Part shown: positions 35,962 through 44,133 of the stretch, piece after piece
Layout of the letters: every line of letters begins with the position of its first letter
Position numbering within the stretch: position 1 is the first letter of the stretch
Source: UBA981 sp942490995
GTDB taxonomy: Bacteria; Pseudomonadota; Gammaproteobacteria; Ga0077536
Direction of reading: 5' to 3'
DNA length: 64,000 bases
Assembly: GCA_942490995.1 (NCBI GenBank)
Contig: CALOBG010000107.1
Location: 1-64,000, forward strand
Position numbers and translations under genes: made by a program
The notes under the pieces: model-generated
Seen by the model: the letters and a program-made list of their open reading frames with translations, nothing else
Told to the model about the DNA's origin: nothing
Databases searched by the model: none

Positions 35962-36087
35962 ATGACGAGCAGCGACCCCTCGGCCACGCTCGGCGCAGCT
36001 TTGACCATCGAGTGCATGCGACTCGGCGCGCAGCAAAACAACTATCTGCCCACCCTGCATACAAGCGCGATGTCACCAACCGGTTAG
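35962..36087 (+). CDS. possible 41-aa coupled small ORF
   Basis: ATG 35962 directly follows the TAG of the accessory gene, giving a 41-codon frame that overlaps the start of the transporter gene in another frame. No family is recognised and no ribosome site precedes it beyond coupling. It may be real and couple translation of the transporter, or be chance. Confidence 0.25.
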   Translation: MTSSDPSATLGAALTIECMRLGAQQNNYLPTLHTSAMSPTG

Positions 36088-37499
36088 ACTACCTCCTCCA
36101 TACCATTCGTCAGGCCGAGGGAAACGTGGCTGGATTTATTGAACGCGTGTTGAACGATGCGGTGCTGGGTTTCCTTGCCCTGGCGTCCTTATTCCTGATG
36201 TTCGCGCCGTCCGTATTCGCCATGTCGGTGGACGGACAGGCCGTGGTGCTCACGGTGGAGTACGTGATCATCGTGTTGTTTGCATTGGAATACCTGGCCG
36301 CGCTGGCGCTTGCGCCGGACAAACGTCGCTTCACGTTGAATCGTTGGCGGATCATCGATTTACTGATCATCGTCGCGGCACTGATCGCGCTGTTTCCCGT
36401 TGGTCCTGACGTTCTGCGTAATTCTCCCGCGCTCAGGCTGTTGCGCCTCGGGCGCCTGGCCCTGCTCGGTACGCGCTCCGGCATGGCCCTGCAGTCGAGT
36501 GCGGAATTGTCGGGCGCGGGCGCCGCCGGCGGACCGACCGAGGTCGCGGTGCACGCGCTCGGCCCCGACGGCAAAACTTTCGAGGCTATTGCCTGGGACG
36601 CGGCCCTGGACCGGATCGGTACTGCGGATCCGGACTGGCTGTTTATCAGCGGCGTCGACGAGCAGCGTCTTGCACCGATCGCGGCGGCACTCGGGGTGCC
36701 GCAGAAAGCGGTCAGCGGATTGTTCCAATCGAGCATTCCGCGCAGCGATCGCCTGGAACGCTACTCGACCCTGTTCGTGCGCTACCCGCTGGCGATGCAG
36801 AGCGACGGTCGTTTGCGACGCACGCCGGTGCTGCTGGTCGGCACCGCCGAAAATGTTGTCGTGTTCAGCCGCGAACACACCGACCTCGAGCAGCGCGTCG
36901 AACAGCGCCTCGCGAGCCTGGATGTGAGCACGCCGCGCATGGTACGGGCGATGATTGCGCTGGTCGGTGAAATCGTACGCGCCTATACCGAGGTCATCGA
37001 ACATCTGGAACTGACCCTGCTGCAGCTCGAGACCGCGCAGGTGAATCTGAAGGACGAGGTGTTCCTGGCCCGCACCTTCGATTTGCGCGCCGATATTCTG
37101 GGTGTACGCAGCAGCCTCAAGCACTTCAGGAGCGTGGTGCGCGAGGCTTCGAATGGTCAGGTCGCGATCGCCGGCCCGGCAGGTGCGGGGCATGAGACCT
37201 TCCGCTTCCTAGCCGACGACGCCGGCGATCTGTATGACAGTATCGAAGATCTGCGCGAGTCGCTGCAGGCGCTCGTCGATCTGCGCCTGAACGTGTCCTC
37301 GTTTCAGATGAACCGCGTCATGCGGCTGCTCGCATTGCTGACCGCGCTGGCCCTGATCCCGGCTACCGCCGGCGGTCTGCTCGGCATGAACCTTCAGGAT
37401 ACGCCGTGGCCGGGCACGCTCGCGCAGGTGTCGTTCGGCGTTGCCGCCGGGATGGCGCTCAGCCTGTATATCTTTGCGATCAAAGGCTGGTTGCGCTGA
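36012..37499 (+). CDS. voltage-sensor-like domain fused to a CorA-family divalent cation transporter
   Basis: A 495-aa protein with two parts. Residues 1-165 look like a voltage-sensor domain: hydrophobic segments at about 51-70, 79-100 and 112-130, then an S4-like helix with arginines every third residue (R142, R145, R148). No pore helices or selectivity filter follow. Residues ~175-495 are CorA-like: a long helical cytoplasmic region and two C-terminal membrane helices with the signature GMN (458-460). CorA proteins carry Mg2+, Co2+ or Ni2+. Placement right after a cobalt nitrile hydratase operon suggests cobalt supply. GTG 36012 is the start used; GTG 36126 would cut the N-terminal amphipathic region. 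Confidence 0.8.
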   Translation: MHATRRAAKQLSAHPAYKRDVTNRLDYLLHTIRQAEGNVAGFIERVLNDAVLGFLALASLFLMFAPSVFAMSVDGQAVVLTVEYVIIVLFALEYLAALALAPDKRRFTLNRWRIIDLLIIVAALIALFPVGPDVLRNSPALRLLRLGRLALLGTRSGMALQSSAELSGAGAAGGPTEVAVHALGPDGKTFEAIAWDAALDRIGTADPDWLFISGVDEQRLAPIAAALGVPQKAVSGLFQSSIPRSDRLERYSTLFVRYPLAMQSDGRLRRTPVLLVGTAENVVVFSREHTDLEQRVEQRLASLDVSTPRMVRAMIALVGEIVRAYTEVIEHLELTLLQLETAQVNLKDEVFLARTFDLRADILGVRSSLKHFRSVVREASNGQVAIAGPAGAGHETFRFLADDAGDLYDSIEDLRESLQALVDLRLNVSSFQMNRVMRLLALLTALALIPATAGGLLGMNLQDTPWPGTLAQVSFGVAAGMALSLYIFAIKGWLR

Positions 37500-37522
37500 A
37501 GAGGAACCGGACGCGCGTGCCG

Positions 37523-38596
37523 TCAGCCGGCCGAAGCGTCGGCGGTAATATTCGCCGGTGAGCGTTCTGCTTCGATCAACTTGTCCAGCACCCACAACAT
37601 CTTGCGTGGGCCGGCATCGTTGGCGATGTCGAGCATTTTGAGATCCGGCCGTTCCTTGCGGCGCACGTGCTGGGCTTCAAGCACGGCACGGTCCTCGTCG
37701 AAAGCTTTGTCCAGCGTGGCGCCGAGCAGATCGCTCAAGCCGGGGAACTCGGTGTCGTTGCTGGCGCCCCAGGAGAAGTAATAATCCACCGAATCGTCGT
37801 CACAGGGCGTGACTGCCTGGCAGGTCCAGGTGTCGACCAGCAGTTTGCCATCGGAGGGTCCTTCGCTGACGGTGCCGGCTGAGAATACGCGGAAACGCAT
37901 GATCCAGTTGCACGGCACGGTATGCTGAATGTCGAAACACATATCCAGTTTCGTGCCGGCCGGAAACAGGTGCGCGACAGCGCCGTTGGGCGCCACGTTG
38001 TGCATCCAGGTCAGGGTGTTCACCCCGCGCTCGGTCAGTTCAAAGCGCGATTTCATTTCGCTGAACTTGCGATCACCCCCGACGGTTGTTTCGTGCACCC
38101 AGGCCAGATGGCTCAGATCAGCGAGGTTCTCGATTTCGCGTCGGTAATTGGTTTTGATGTGCATCTGCGAGGTGCGCAGATTCCAGTCCGGGTCGCTCGG
38201 GCCCACGGCGAAACAGATCAGGGCTGGATCGGCAAGTGCCTGATCGCCCATCCATACCCAGATCCAGTTGTCTTTCTCGACCACCGGAAAGCGGCGCACG
38301 CAGGTACCGGCCGGGATATTCGACTGTCCCGGGATCTCCTCGCAGATGCCGTCGCTATTGAATTTCAGACCGTGATACATGCAGCGCAGGGAACTGCCTT
38401 CCTTCTGGCCGAGCGACAGCGCCGCCTGGCGGTGCGGACAACGGTCTTCGAGGGCAATCACCTCGCCGGCCGGGGTGCGGTACAGCACCACACGTTCGCC
38501 GGCAATTTTGCGCGCCACGATGGCCTCGCGGCCCTGGTGAACTTCGTAGTCCCAGCCGGCGCAGTACCAGGCATTGCGGAGGAAAGTTTCGCTCAT
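37523..38596 (-). CDS. Rieske oxygenase, vanillate O-demethylase (VanA) type
   Basis: A 357-aa oxygenase. The Rieske ligands are in CPHRQAALS and LRCMYHGLKF; the catalytic iron site is ENLADLSHLAWVHE. It resembles VanA and related demethylases/hydroxylases of aromatic acids. No reductase is adjacent. It converges with the CorA-fusion gene and is followed upstream by an MFS transporter on the same strand, which might import or export its substrate. Confidence 0.88.
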   Translation of the reverse strand: MSETFLRNAWYCAGWDYEVHQGREAIVARKIAGERVVLYRTPAGEVIALEDRCPHRQAALSLGQKEGSSLRCMYHGLKFNSDGICEEIPGQSNIPAGTCVRRFPVVEKDNWIWVWMGDQALADPALICFAVGPSDPDWNLRTSQMHIKTNYRREIENLADLSHLAWVHETTVGGDRKFSEMKSRFELTERGVNTLTWMHNVAPNGAVAHLFPAGTKLDMCFDIQHTVPCNWIMRFRVFSAGTVSEGPSDGKLLVDTWTCQAVTPCDDDSVDYYFSWGASNDTEFPGLSDLLGATLDKAFDEDRAVLEAQHVRRKERPDLKMLDIANDAGPRKMLWVLDKLIEAERSPANITADASAG

Positions 38597-38692
38597 CGAG
38601 GGGGTCTCCGAGGAGGTGTCTCACAATTCCGAGTATCGATGTGATTCGAGAGTATTATCGCGGTCCGGTAATGTCCACTCTCGCGCCGCCTG

Positions 38693-39949
38693 TCAAACCG
38701 GCGCGCCGCCGGGCTTCGATGTCTGTTCAGCCGCCTGTACATCGGCGCGCGGGTCGATGACCAGGGCCTCGGGTACCGAACGCGGCACCAGTTCAAATGC
38801 ATTGGTGTGGGCCTCGCCCACTATCGGTTGGCGGCGCAACGGCAGGGTCGAAAAGCCGAGTGCCACGAAAGCTGCAATCCAGAACCACAACAGCGGCGCT
38901 ATCGAGCTGCCGACCAGTACCAGGCCACCGGCGATCGGCCCCAGCACCATGCCGGCGGCATTGGCCATGATGACGACGCTGCCGGTTTCGACAAAATTCG
39001 CACCGTCGGCGTAATCATTGGCCAGCGCCAGCGACAATGCGTAAAGCGGCATCACGATCGCGCCGAACGCGGCCCCGTAGACCATCACCGCGCCTTCGCT
39101 GCGATCAAGAAACAGCAGGAAAGCCAGCGTTACGGCAACCCCGCCGACCCCTAGTCCGCCAATCACGGCAACGCGGCCGAGGCGGTCGCTCAGCCAGCCC
39201 AGCGGATACACCGCCAGCATGCCCGCGCCGACCGTTATGGCCATGAATCTGGCGACCCCGTCAGCGGCAAATCCGAGGCGCGCGATCATCAGCGGGGCGA
39301 GCGCCCAGAACGTTCCGGTCAACACCCCGTTGACCAGCGCCGGCAGGTTGCTCGCGCGCGACAACAGATCCACGTTCAGGCGTGGGCTGGCCGGGGTCGG
39401 CGGCGCTGCCCGTCGCGTCAGGCCAATAGGCAGGGCGGCGGTGGCGAGAAAAATCGCAGCGATCGCAACCAGGCGCAGGTGATCGATAAGCAAGGCCTGC
39501 AGGACCAGTTGCGCGCCGAATATCGCGATCAGGGTGACGAAGGAATAGACCGCCAGCACCGTACCTCGGTACTCGGTTGTGGTTTCCGCGTTGAGCCAGC
39601 TTTCGACGGTCAGGTAGATCCCGGAAATCGCGATGCCGTAGACCAGGCGCAGGATCAGCCAGGCCGGCGCATAGGGCAGCAGCGGCAACGCCAGCAGGGA
39701 TGCGGTCGTGGTGGCAACGAGCACGCCAAAAACGCGAATGTGGCCGATCCGCGCGAGCAGGTTCGGGATCACCACGCAGCCGGCGCCGAACCCCAGGAAG
39801 TAGGCCGAGGTGGTCAGCGCATTGAGGCTGGTCGACCAGCCCTGCTGCTCCGCCATCAGCGGCATCAGGGTCAGATGCATGCCGTGACCGAACAGCAATA
39901 TACCGACCGAAAGTAACAGGCTGCCTACGGCCCATACGGTGCGAACCAA
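38693..39949 (-). CDS. MFS transporter, YcaD-like
   Basis: A 418-aa permease with 12 predicted membrane helices. Features of the YcaD/UMF1-like group are RLVYGIAISGIYLTVESWLN after helix 4 and YPLGWLSDRLGRVAVIGG in the central motif. The substrate is unknown; it lies between a VanA-type oxygenase and a StyA-like epoxidase on the same strand, with nine bases to the latter. Confidence 0.88.
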   Translation of the reverse strand: MVRTVWAVGSLLLSVGILLFGHGMHLTLMPLMAEQQGWSTSLNALTTSAYFLGFGAGCVVIPNLLARIGHIRVFGVLVATTTASLLALPLLPYAPAWLILRLVYGIAISGIYLTVESWLNAETTTEYRGTVLAVYSFVTLIAIFGAQLVLQALLIDHLRLVAIAAIFLATAALPIGLTRRAAPPTPASPRLNVDLLSRASNLPALVNGVLTGTFWALAPLMIARLGFAADGVARFMAITVGAGMLAVYPLGWLSDRLGRVAVIGGLGVGGVAVTLAFLLFLDRSEGAVMVYGAAFGAIVMPLYALSLALANDYADGANFVETGSVVIMANAAGMVLGPIAGGLVLVGSSIAPLLWFWIAAFVALGFSTLPLRRQPIVGEAHTNAFELVPRSVPEALVIDPRADVQAAEQTSKPGGAPV

Positions 39950-39958
39950 GATACGCTC

Positions 39959-41230
39959 CTAAGCCTGTTGCGAGAGGTGGGTATGTCGTTCGATACGCTG
40001 CTGTACTGCGACAGGATCGGTGATCCAGTTCATCAGGCCGCGCGGGCGAAAGTAATCGCCAAAAATGGTATCGGCAAAATCCGCATGCTGTGCGGCGTAT
40101 TGCAGGGCCATCGCCGTCGCCGGTGGCAGACCCTTCAGCATCAGGTTATTCCAGGCGCAGGCCCAGCGTCCGTGGTCTTCCCAGAAATCATCGAACACGC
40201 GCTGCGCCCAGCCGCCGTCGAAATGCCCCGCGCCGCGCGCGATGATCGCGTCCGCGACCCACCGGGCATGGCGCGCGGCGGAGTTGTAGCCCTGCCCGCC
40301 GATGGGATCGTAGGTGATGGCGGTATCACCGAGTGGCACCAGCAGGCCGCCGCCGGGGAGTGCGGTGTGCGATCGTCGCACCAGCGGGGTGATCCCCTGT
40401 GCGAATGGCAGGTAGTTATAGCGGTCGTCGACCGGCCGCAGCGAGTCGAGTGCGGCAGCGTCTTCGGGCGCCAGCGCGGCAATGATTTCGCGCGCGATGG
40501 CGACAAACTCCGCGCAGGTTTGCGCCGGCTCGAACCGATCGAGGTAGCTGTCCGGCCGCACCATGAAATTCAGCGCATACGCCGGGCCCTGGGTTTGGTG
40601 CGTAAACGGCACAAAAAACCATTCACCCGCATCGGCGAAGAACGAGAACTTGACCGGCCGGGTCAGGTGGCCGTTGCGTAACCCCCAGCCGCTGACCCCA
40701 CACACCAGCGAAGCGATCAGACGCCGCTGCGGGCGATCGAATTCGCTGCGCTCAGCGTCGCGCGGGATCAGCGAGCCGAGTTCGCCTTTGCCGGTCGCGA
40801 GCAGCGTCAGGTCGGCGTCGCGCGCGATCGCCGCCGCGCGCTCGGCCTCAACGCGCTCGATGACGAGGCTGCCCCCGCGCGCTTCGAAATCGTCCATCCA
40901 GCGCGGCACCCGAGTGCGCAGGTCAACCGCCGCACCGAGCTTGCCGAAGCGCCCGCGAACGGTAAGCGGGTCCGTGCCGCGGGTGGGGCGAAAATCAAGC
41001 ATCACGCCGTCACCGAAAAACATCGTATCTTCCCAGTGCTCGAGGCCGAGTTCACGCTCGATGTCAATGTTCTCGCCGGCCACGAACGGCGTACCGGTGG
41101 GTGGGCCTGCGGCCCATTCGCGCGCGGTTTTCTCCGAGAACACACTGACCTGGTAGCCGCCCTGGTTGAGCAGCGCGTGGGCTAGGATCATCGCGGAACT
41201 GCCGCAGCCGATAATCGCGATCGTTTTCAT
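39959..41230 (-). CDS. styrene monooxygenase StyA-like FAD-dependent oxygenase
   Basis: A 423-aa flavoprotein monooxygenase with an N-terminal Rossmann start IAIIGCGSSAMILAHAL and a late GDTAITYDPIGGQGYNSAARH block corresponding to the GD-x-x-x-x-x-DP-x-x-GQG-x-N flavin site of StyA-type two-component epoxidases. The protein lacks a built-in NAD(P)H domain, so it needs a flavin reductase (StyB-like), which is not encoded in the window. It would epoxidise a vinyl-aromatic or similar alkene. It is close to the MFS gene downstream and the quinone oxidoreductase upstream. Confidence 0.82.
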   Translation of the reverse strand: MKTIAIIGCGSSAMILAHALLNQGGYQVSVFSEKTAREWAAGPPTGTPFVAGENIDIERELGLEHWEDTMFFGDGVMLDFRPTRGTDPLTVRGRFGKLGAAVDLRTRVPRWMDDFEARGGSLVIERVEAERAAAIARDADLTLLATGKGELGSLIPRDAERSEFDRPQRRLIASLVCGVSGWGLRNGHLTRPVKFSFFADAGEWFFVPFTHQTQGPAYALNFMVRPDSYLDRFEPAQTCAEFVAIAREIIAALAPEDAAALDSLRPVDDRYNYLPFAQGITPLVRRSHTALPGGGLLVPLGDTAITYDPIGGQGYNSAARHARWVADAIIARGAGHFDGGWAQRVFDDFWEDHGRWACAWNNLMLKGLPPATAMALQYAAQHADFADTIFGDYFRPRGLMNWITDPVAVQQRIERHTHLSQQA

Positions 41231-41279
41231 GTCTGCCTGCTCATGCTCGTGAAGCGGACCCGTAGTCGACGCGGCGACC

Positions 41280-42254
41280 TCAAACAGTCAGCACGGTCGA
41301 GCCGGTCGTCTGGCGCGCTTCGAGCGCGCGATGCGCAGCGGCGGCGTCGGCCAGGGCGAAGGTCTGGTTGACCGCGATATTCACCGCACCGCTGCCGACG
41401 ACATCAAACAGCTCATTGGCCGTAGCGACCAGGTCAGCGCGGCTGGCGGTATAGGTGAACAGCGTTGGTCGAGTGATGAACAGCGAACCTTTGGCCGCGA
41501 GCTGGCCGAGTTCGAACGGCGGCACCGGACCCGAGGCCTGGCCGTAGAGCACCATTTTGCCCAGCGGCGCCAGGCAGTCCAGTGAACGCTCGAAGGTGTC
41601 GCGGCCGACCGAGTCGTAAACTACCGGGACCTTGCGATTGTCGGTCAATTCCAGCACTCGAGCGTGAAAATCTTCGCGGGTGTAGATGATCGGGTGGGTG
41701 CAGCCGTTAGCCTGCGCGAGCGCTGCTTTCTCTTCGGTGCTGACCGTGCCGATGACGGTCGCGCCGAGATGTTTGGCCCACTGGCACAGGATCAAACCAA
41801 CCCCGCCGGCGGCGGCGTGGACCAGGATCGTGTCGCCCGCCTGCACCGGGTAAGTGCGCCGCAACAGGTATTGCGCGGTCATGCCCTGCAGCATCATCGC
41901 GGCGGCCTGCTGATCCGAGATTGAAGCTGGCAGTTTGACCGCGCGCTCGGCCGGCATGAGTCGCAGTTCGGCATAGGCCCCGAGCGGTCCGGTCGCATAG
42001 GCGAGGCGGTCACCGACAACAAATTCCGTTACCCCGTCGCCGACGGCATCGACCACGCCCGCGGCTTCGAAACCGGGTACAAACGGCGCCGGTGAGGGAT
42101 ACAGTCCGGTGCGAAAATAGACGTCGATATAGTTGAGGCCGACGGCGGTATGCCGCACCCGGATCTCACCGGCGCCCGGCGCCCCGACCTCGATTTCTTC
42201 CCAGCGCAGGACCTCGGGGCCGCCGGTTTCGTGAATGCGGATCGCTTTCGACAT
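41280..42254 (-). CDS. NADPH:quinone oxidoreductase (MDR family)
   Basis: A 324-aa zinc-less medium-chain dehydrogenase/reductase. RIHETGGPEVLRWEEIEVG start, GFEAAGVVDAVGDGV, LLRRTYPVQAGDTILVHAAAGGVGLILCQWAKHLGA (NADPH site A-A-x-G-G-V-G) and VVYDSVGRDTF are typical of QOR. ATG 42254 follows GAGG. It reduces quinones or enones; a link with the neighbouring StyA-like gene is possible but unproven. Confidence 0.92.
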   Translation of the reverse strand: MSKAIRIHETGGPEVLRWEEIEVGAPGAGEIRVRHTAVGLNYIDVYFRTGLYPSPAPFVPGFEAAGVVDAVGDGVTEFVVGDRLAYATGPLGAYAELRLMPAERAVKLPASISDQQAAAMMLQGMTAQYLLRRTYPVQAGDTILVHAAAGGVGLILCQWAKHLGATVIGTVSTEEKAALAQANGCTHPIIYTREDFHARVLELTDNRKVPVVYDSVGRDTFERSLDCLAPLGKMVLYGQASGPVPPFELGQLAAKGSLFITRPTLFTYTASRADLVATANELFDVVGSGAVNIAVNQTFALADAAAAHRALEARQTTGSTVLTV

Positions 42255-42354
42255 GGCACACCTCGTAATGATTCGAGGGCGCAATTATACGGTGTGTCGC
42301 GATCACGTCCCGCGCGGCGCGCGGAGCAGGTGTCAGCGTGCCGCGAGCCCGATC

Positions 42355-44013
42355 TCAGTCCGCCGCGGGGGCCGGCTTCTCAAGCGGCGCGACCGCACTG
42401 TGCAGGTTTTCGTCCGGGCCGACGCCGATCAGGCGTGAGATCCCGATCGGTACATCACTACGCTGCAGGGCCCTGACTTTGACCTGCAGTTTGCGCTCCG
42501 ACACGGTCATGCGACCCCGCAGCCGGGTGTATTCCGCCCACGAGGTGACCACAAATCGCTCGATAAAGCGCCCTTCGTTTTCGAGGTCGCGGTACAGGCG
42601 CCAGTAACTGGCCCCATTGCGGCGGCGTGTCGGTTCGATGGCGTAAACGGCGCGCAGAAACTCCTCGCGATTTTCGGCATCGATGAGGTAATCGACCTGG
42701 ATCAGCACCGGGCCGTCGTCGGGCAGCGGCTCGACCGCGATGGTGTATTCGGGTAGCTGCACGCCGGTGGTGACGTCCGCTTCCTCGCCGAGGCCGATAG
42801 GTACGCGCCGGGTCAGGGCCAGCAAAACCAGCATCACTGCAGCGGAAACCGCCAGTGCGGCACGCGTCCCGGAAGCCGAGGCCAGCGCGCCCCACACGAT
42901 GCTGCCGAGCGCAATGCTGGCCTGGATCGCGACCAGGTTGGTCGACACCGCACGCGCCCGTACCCAGCCCGGCGCTGAACTCTGGGTACCGGCGGCCAGG
43001 CTGGCGAGGACCGTGACCCAGGCCGCGCCGGCCAGCGCAGTGCCGGCCATGGCGACCACAAAAATCGGGAAGGCAGCGATGATCAGGGTCGCCCCGACCC
43101 ACAGCAGGTGCCCGCTGGTAACCACCGCGCCGAGCGACATGAGGCGCAGATGGCGCGGGATCCACAGCGCCCCGACCACCGCACCGGCGCCAAAAAATCC
43201 GAGCAGCATGCCGTAGCCGCTGGCATCGAGATGGAGCTGATCGCGGGCCACAACCGGCAGCAAGGCCCACAGTGCGCTGGCGCACACACAAAAGCTGAGG
43301 TTGCGGATGATGAGGCCGAGCAGCGGCGGTGAATGACGCACGTAACGCAGCCCGCTGCGAATGCCCGACATCAAGGTTTCGGGCACGCCGGGGATCGCCG
43401 CGGTGGTGATCGACACCCCGCGCAGGGCCACGATCATGAGCAGAAAAAACAGCGCGCTGGCCAGAAACGCGCTGCCCGACCCCAGCCACGCCGCCGCCGC
43501 GCCCGCAAACGCCGGGCCGACCGCGCGCGCGACGTTGAACGCAACCGCCGACAGTGCGATGGCGGGCGACAGTTCTTCGCGCGGCACGAGATCGTTGACC
43601 AGCGCCTGGTGGGCAGGCATGTAGAACGTGAATCCGGCGCCGACCACGAACGTCAGCAACAGCAGCGACAGCGGGCCGATCAGGCCGCCGAGTGTGGCGC
43701 CGCCCAGCGCCAGCGTGCCTCCGAGCAGGATGAGCTGCGTGATCAACACGACCTGGCGGCGGTCGACGATGTCGGCGAGGGTGCCGGCGATGAGCCCGAA
43801 CAGCAGGCCGGGCGCCATGCTTGCGGTCTGTACCAGCGCCACCATCAGCGCTGACGGCGTCAGCGTGGCCATCAGCCAGGCGGCGATGGTCGTCTGCATG
43901 GTGTAGCCGAAAGCGGTGCCGATCGAGCCGATGTAGAACAACCGATAGCGCGGATGGCGCAGTGGCGACGAAGCCAGCCAACGGGAAAACAATGAGGTAT
44001 CAGTAGTGTGCAT
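42355..44013 (-). CDS. MFS exporter with C-terminal ABM-like domain (EntS/'transmembrane secretion effector' family)
   Basis: A 552-aa protein: about 12 membrane helices (residues 20-420) resembling EntS-type exporters (FGYTMQTTIAAWLM, SMAPGLLFGLIAGTLADIVDRRQV), then a soluble domain (~425-530) with VLIQVDYLIDAENREEFLRAVY and NGASYWRLYRDLENEGRFIERFVV, which looks like an antibiotic-biosynthesis-monooxygenase ferredoxin-like fold. This architecture is common in bacteria, with no assigned substrate. It is monocistronic. Confidence 0.88.
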   Translation of the reverse strand: MHTTDTSLFSRWLASSPLRHPRYRLFYIGSIGTAFGYTMQTTIAAWLMATLTPSALMVALVQTASMAPGLLFGLIAGTLADIVDRRQVVLITQLILLGGTLALGGATLGGLIGPLSLLLLTFVVGAGFTFYMPAHQALVNDLVPREELSPAIALSAVAFNVARAVGPAFAGAAAAWLGSGSAFLASALFFLLMIVALRGVSITTAAIPGVPETLMSGIRSGLRYVRHSPPLLGLIIRNLSFCVCASALWALLPVVARDQLHLDASGYGMLLGFFGAGAVVGALWIPRHLRLMSLGAVVTSGHLLWVGATLIIAAFPIFVVAMAGTALAGAAWVTVLASLAAGTQSSAPGWVRARAVSTNLVAIQASIALGSIVWGALASASGTRAALAVSAAVMLVLLALTRRVPIGLGEEADVTTGVQLPEYTIAVEPLPDDGPVLIQVDYLIDAENREEFLRAVYAIEPTRRRNGASYWRLYRDLENEGRFIERFVVTSWAEYTRLRGRMTVSERKLQVKVRALQRSDVPIGISRLIGVGPDENLHSAVAPLEKPAPAAD

Positions 44014-44133
44014 GCGTCGACCGGTTCATTTCACAACGCCCGGCTGAGCACGTCCGCTGGATCGCGGTCAGGCAGCGGACCCCTCACACATCCTAGCGCG
44101 GAACACCGCCCGTGTGTCGTTGCGGTTCAGTCG

